In this document: piece by piece, positions 63,441 to 64,000 of the stretch
Layout: each line of letters opens with the position of its first letter
Position numbering within the stretch: the first letter of the stretch is position 1
Source: Chryseobacterium sp. 52
Lineage (GTDB): Bacteria > Bacteroidota > Bacteroidia > Flavobacteriales > Weeksellaceae
Reading direction: 5' to 3'
DNA length: 64,000 nt
Assembly: GCF_002754245.1 (NCBI RefSeq)
Contig: NZ_PEEX01000001.1
Location: forward strand, 4,382,001-4,446,000
Translations under genes and position numbers: made by a program
Notes under the pieces: generated by a model
Database searches by the model: none
Told to the model about the DNA's origin: nothing
Seen by the model: only the letters and a program-made list of their open reading frames with translations

Positions 63441-64000
63441 TTAGTTGTTGTTATAGATATGGTTATACGCAAGCATTTTATAATAGAGCTTAGCTGCAAG
63501 GAAAGCGGTTGGCTTAGGCATAGGAGAATCCATTAATTCTACAATATCAAAAGCAACTACGTTACATTTTTCAAATACTTTTCTCAATAATTCTAATGTA
63601 GGATACCACTGAAGCCCGCCTGGCTCAGGAGTACCTGTAGATGGAGCAATAGAAGGGTCAAAAGCATCAAGGTCGATCGTGATATAAACATTTCCTGAAA
63701 CTTTTTCCAAAACATCATTGATCCAGTTATCGTTAACAGCAATTTCATGAGCAAAAAAGACTCTTCCTTCCGGCAGATATTCAACTTCTTCAGCATCCAT
63801 AGAACGGATTCCCACCTGAACTAAATTATGTTTCTGATTCGCTTCAAAAACCGCACATGCGTGGTTAGATGTAGAACCATGGAATTCAGGACGTAAATCT
63901 GTATGGGCATCCAATTGAAGAACGGTAAGGTTTTCAAATTTCTCTCCTACTGCGCGGATAGAACCGATAGAAACAGAGTGCTCCCCTCCGAAAAGGGTAA
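63441..64000 (-). CDS. Agmatinase-like ureohydrolase, C-terminal part
   Basis: The frame is open to the window edge, so the N-terminus is missing; about 186 C-terminal residues are present. Metal-binding motifs are GGEHSVSIG (first histidine), LQLDAHTDLRPEF (Asp-His-Asp) and ITIDLDAFDPSIAP (the last Asp pair), the complete set of the arginase/agmatinase fold. It hydrolyses agmatine or a related guanidino compound to putrescine and urea. The end (ALEL.. KLYYKMLAYNHIYNNN) is family-typical. The exact substrate needs the N-terminal half. Confidence 0.88.
   Translation of the reverse strand, partial: TLFGGEHSVSIGSIRAVGEKFENLTVLQLDAHTDLRPEFHGSTSNHACAVFEANQKHNLVQVGIRSMDAEEVEYLPEGRVFFAHEIAVNDNWINDVLEKVSGNVYITIDLDAFDPSIAPSTGTPEPGGLQWYPTLELLRKVFEKCNVVAFDIVELMDSPMPKPTAFLAAKLYYKMLAYNHIYNNN

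Noticed and set aside
1..64000. CRISPR arrays, tRNA or rRNA genes, integrases and transposases
   Set aside because: No repeat-spacer array, cloverleaf, rRNA-like stretch or transposase motif was visible on either strand.

Overview
The window comes from a low-GC Gram-negative member of the Bacteroidota, most likely family Weeksellaceae (Chryseobacterium or a close relative such as Elizabethkingia). The evidence is a type IX secretion C-terminal domain, outer-membrane barrels of the Bacteroidota type, lipoproteins with acidic residues after the lipobox cysteine, promoters with a TAnnTTTG -7 box, a CAB-type fumarate reductase/succinate dehydrogenase, and a bacteriophytochrome linked to a heme oxygenase. 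The genus is inferred from overall protein character, not from a marker gene. I saw no rRNA, tRNA, CRISPR array, prophage or insertion sequence.

Layout. 1-2.5 kb: the end of an alpha/beta hydrolase, an S41-like peptidase and a small membrane protein. 2.6-6.5 kb (minus): malate dehydrogenase, then a biliverdin-forming heme oxygenase with a bacteriophytochrome kinase. 6.9-13.9 kb (plus): a tightly packed six-gene run of a choloylglycine-hydrolase-family amidase, a porin, a DASS dicarboxylate transporter and the three respiratory subunits. 14-16.2 kb (minus): a cyclase-family hydrolase, a decayed membrane gene and a nucleoid-associated protein. 17-18.2 kb: two copies of a small cassette, each a tiny one-helix membrane protein followed by a helical protein. 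18.4-21.9 kb: a surface-type lipoprotein followed by a pair of cholesterol-dependent-cytolysin-like (CDCL) lipoproteins, one short and one long, under a near-identical promoter. 22-26.5 kb (minus): periplasmic thioredoxin, a Lys-rich repeat protein, a membrane acetyltransferase and DnaK. 26.8-29.7 kb: the ppk1-ppx polyphosphate operon. 30-34.8 kb: an NAD-binding protein, a large T9SS-secreted protein and a barstar-type inhibitor. 34.9-37 kb (minus): flotillin and an NfeD-like partner. 37.3-43.8 kb: a metal-linked RND efflux operon. 44-45.5 kb (minus): Fe-S assembly genes (NifU-like, Mrp). 46-60 kb: two outer-membrane barrel proteins, a GH92 alpha-mannosidase, a transporter/dioxygenase operon, BON and SH3 stress-type proteins and a CocE-type hydrolase. 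60-64 kb (minus): AlkB, a ParB-like unknown, an AraC-Ogt methyltransferase and the C-terminal part of an agmatinase.

The most interesting part is 18.4-21.9 kb. The short/long CDCL pair matches the architecture of Bacteroidota two-component, MAC-like antibacterial pore formers. The preceding surface-type lipoprotein has a promoter with the same 19-bp dyad and the same spacing to the -7 box, so it is a candidate self-immunity factor. Other points worth a second look are the duplicated cassette at 17-18 kb, the orphan barstar with a novel N-terminal domain, the amidase-porin-transporter-Frd cluster, and a ParB-like protein between two alkylation-repair genes.
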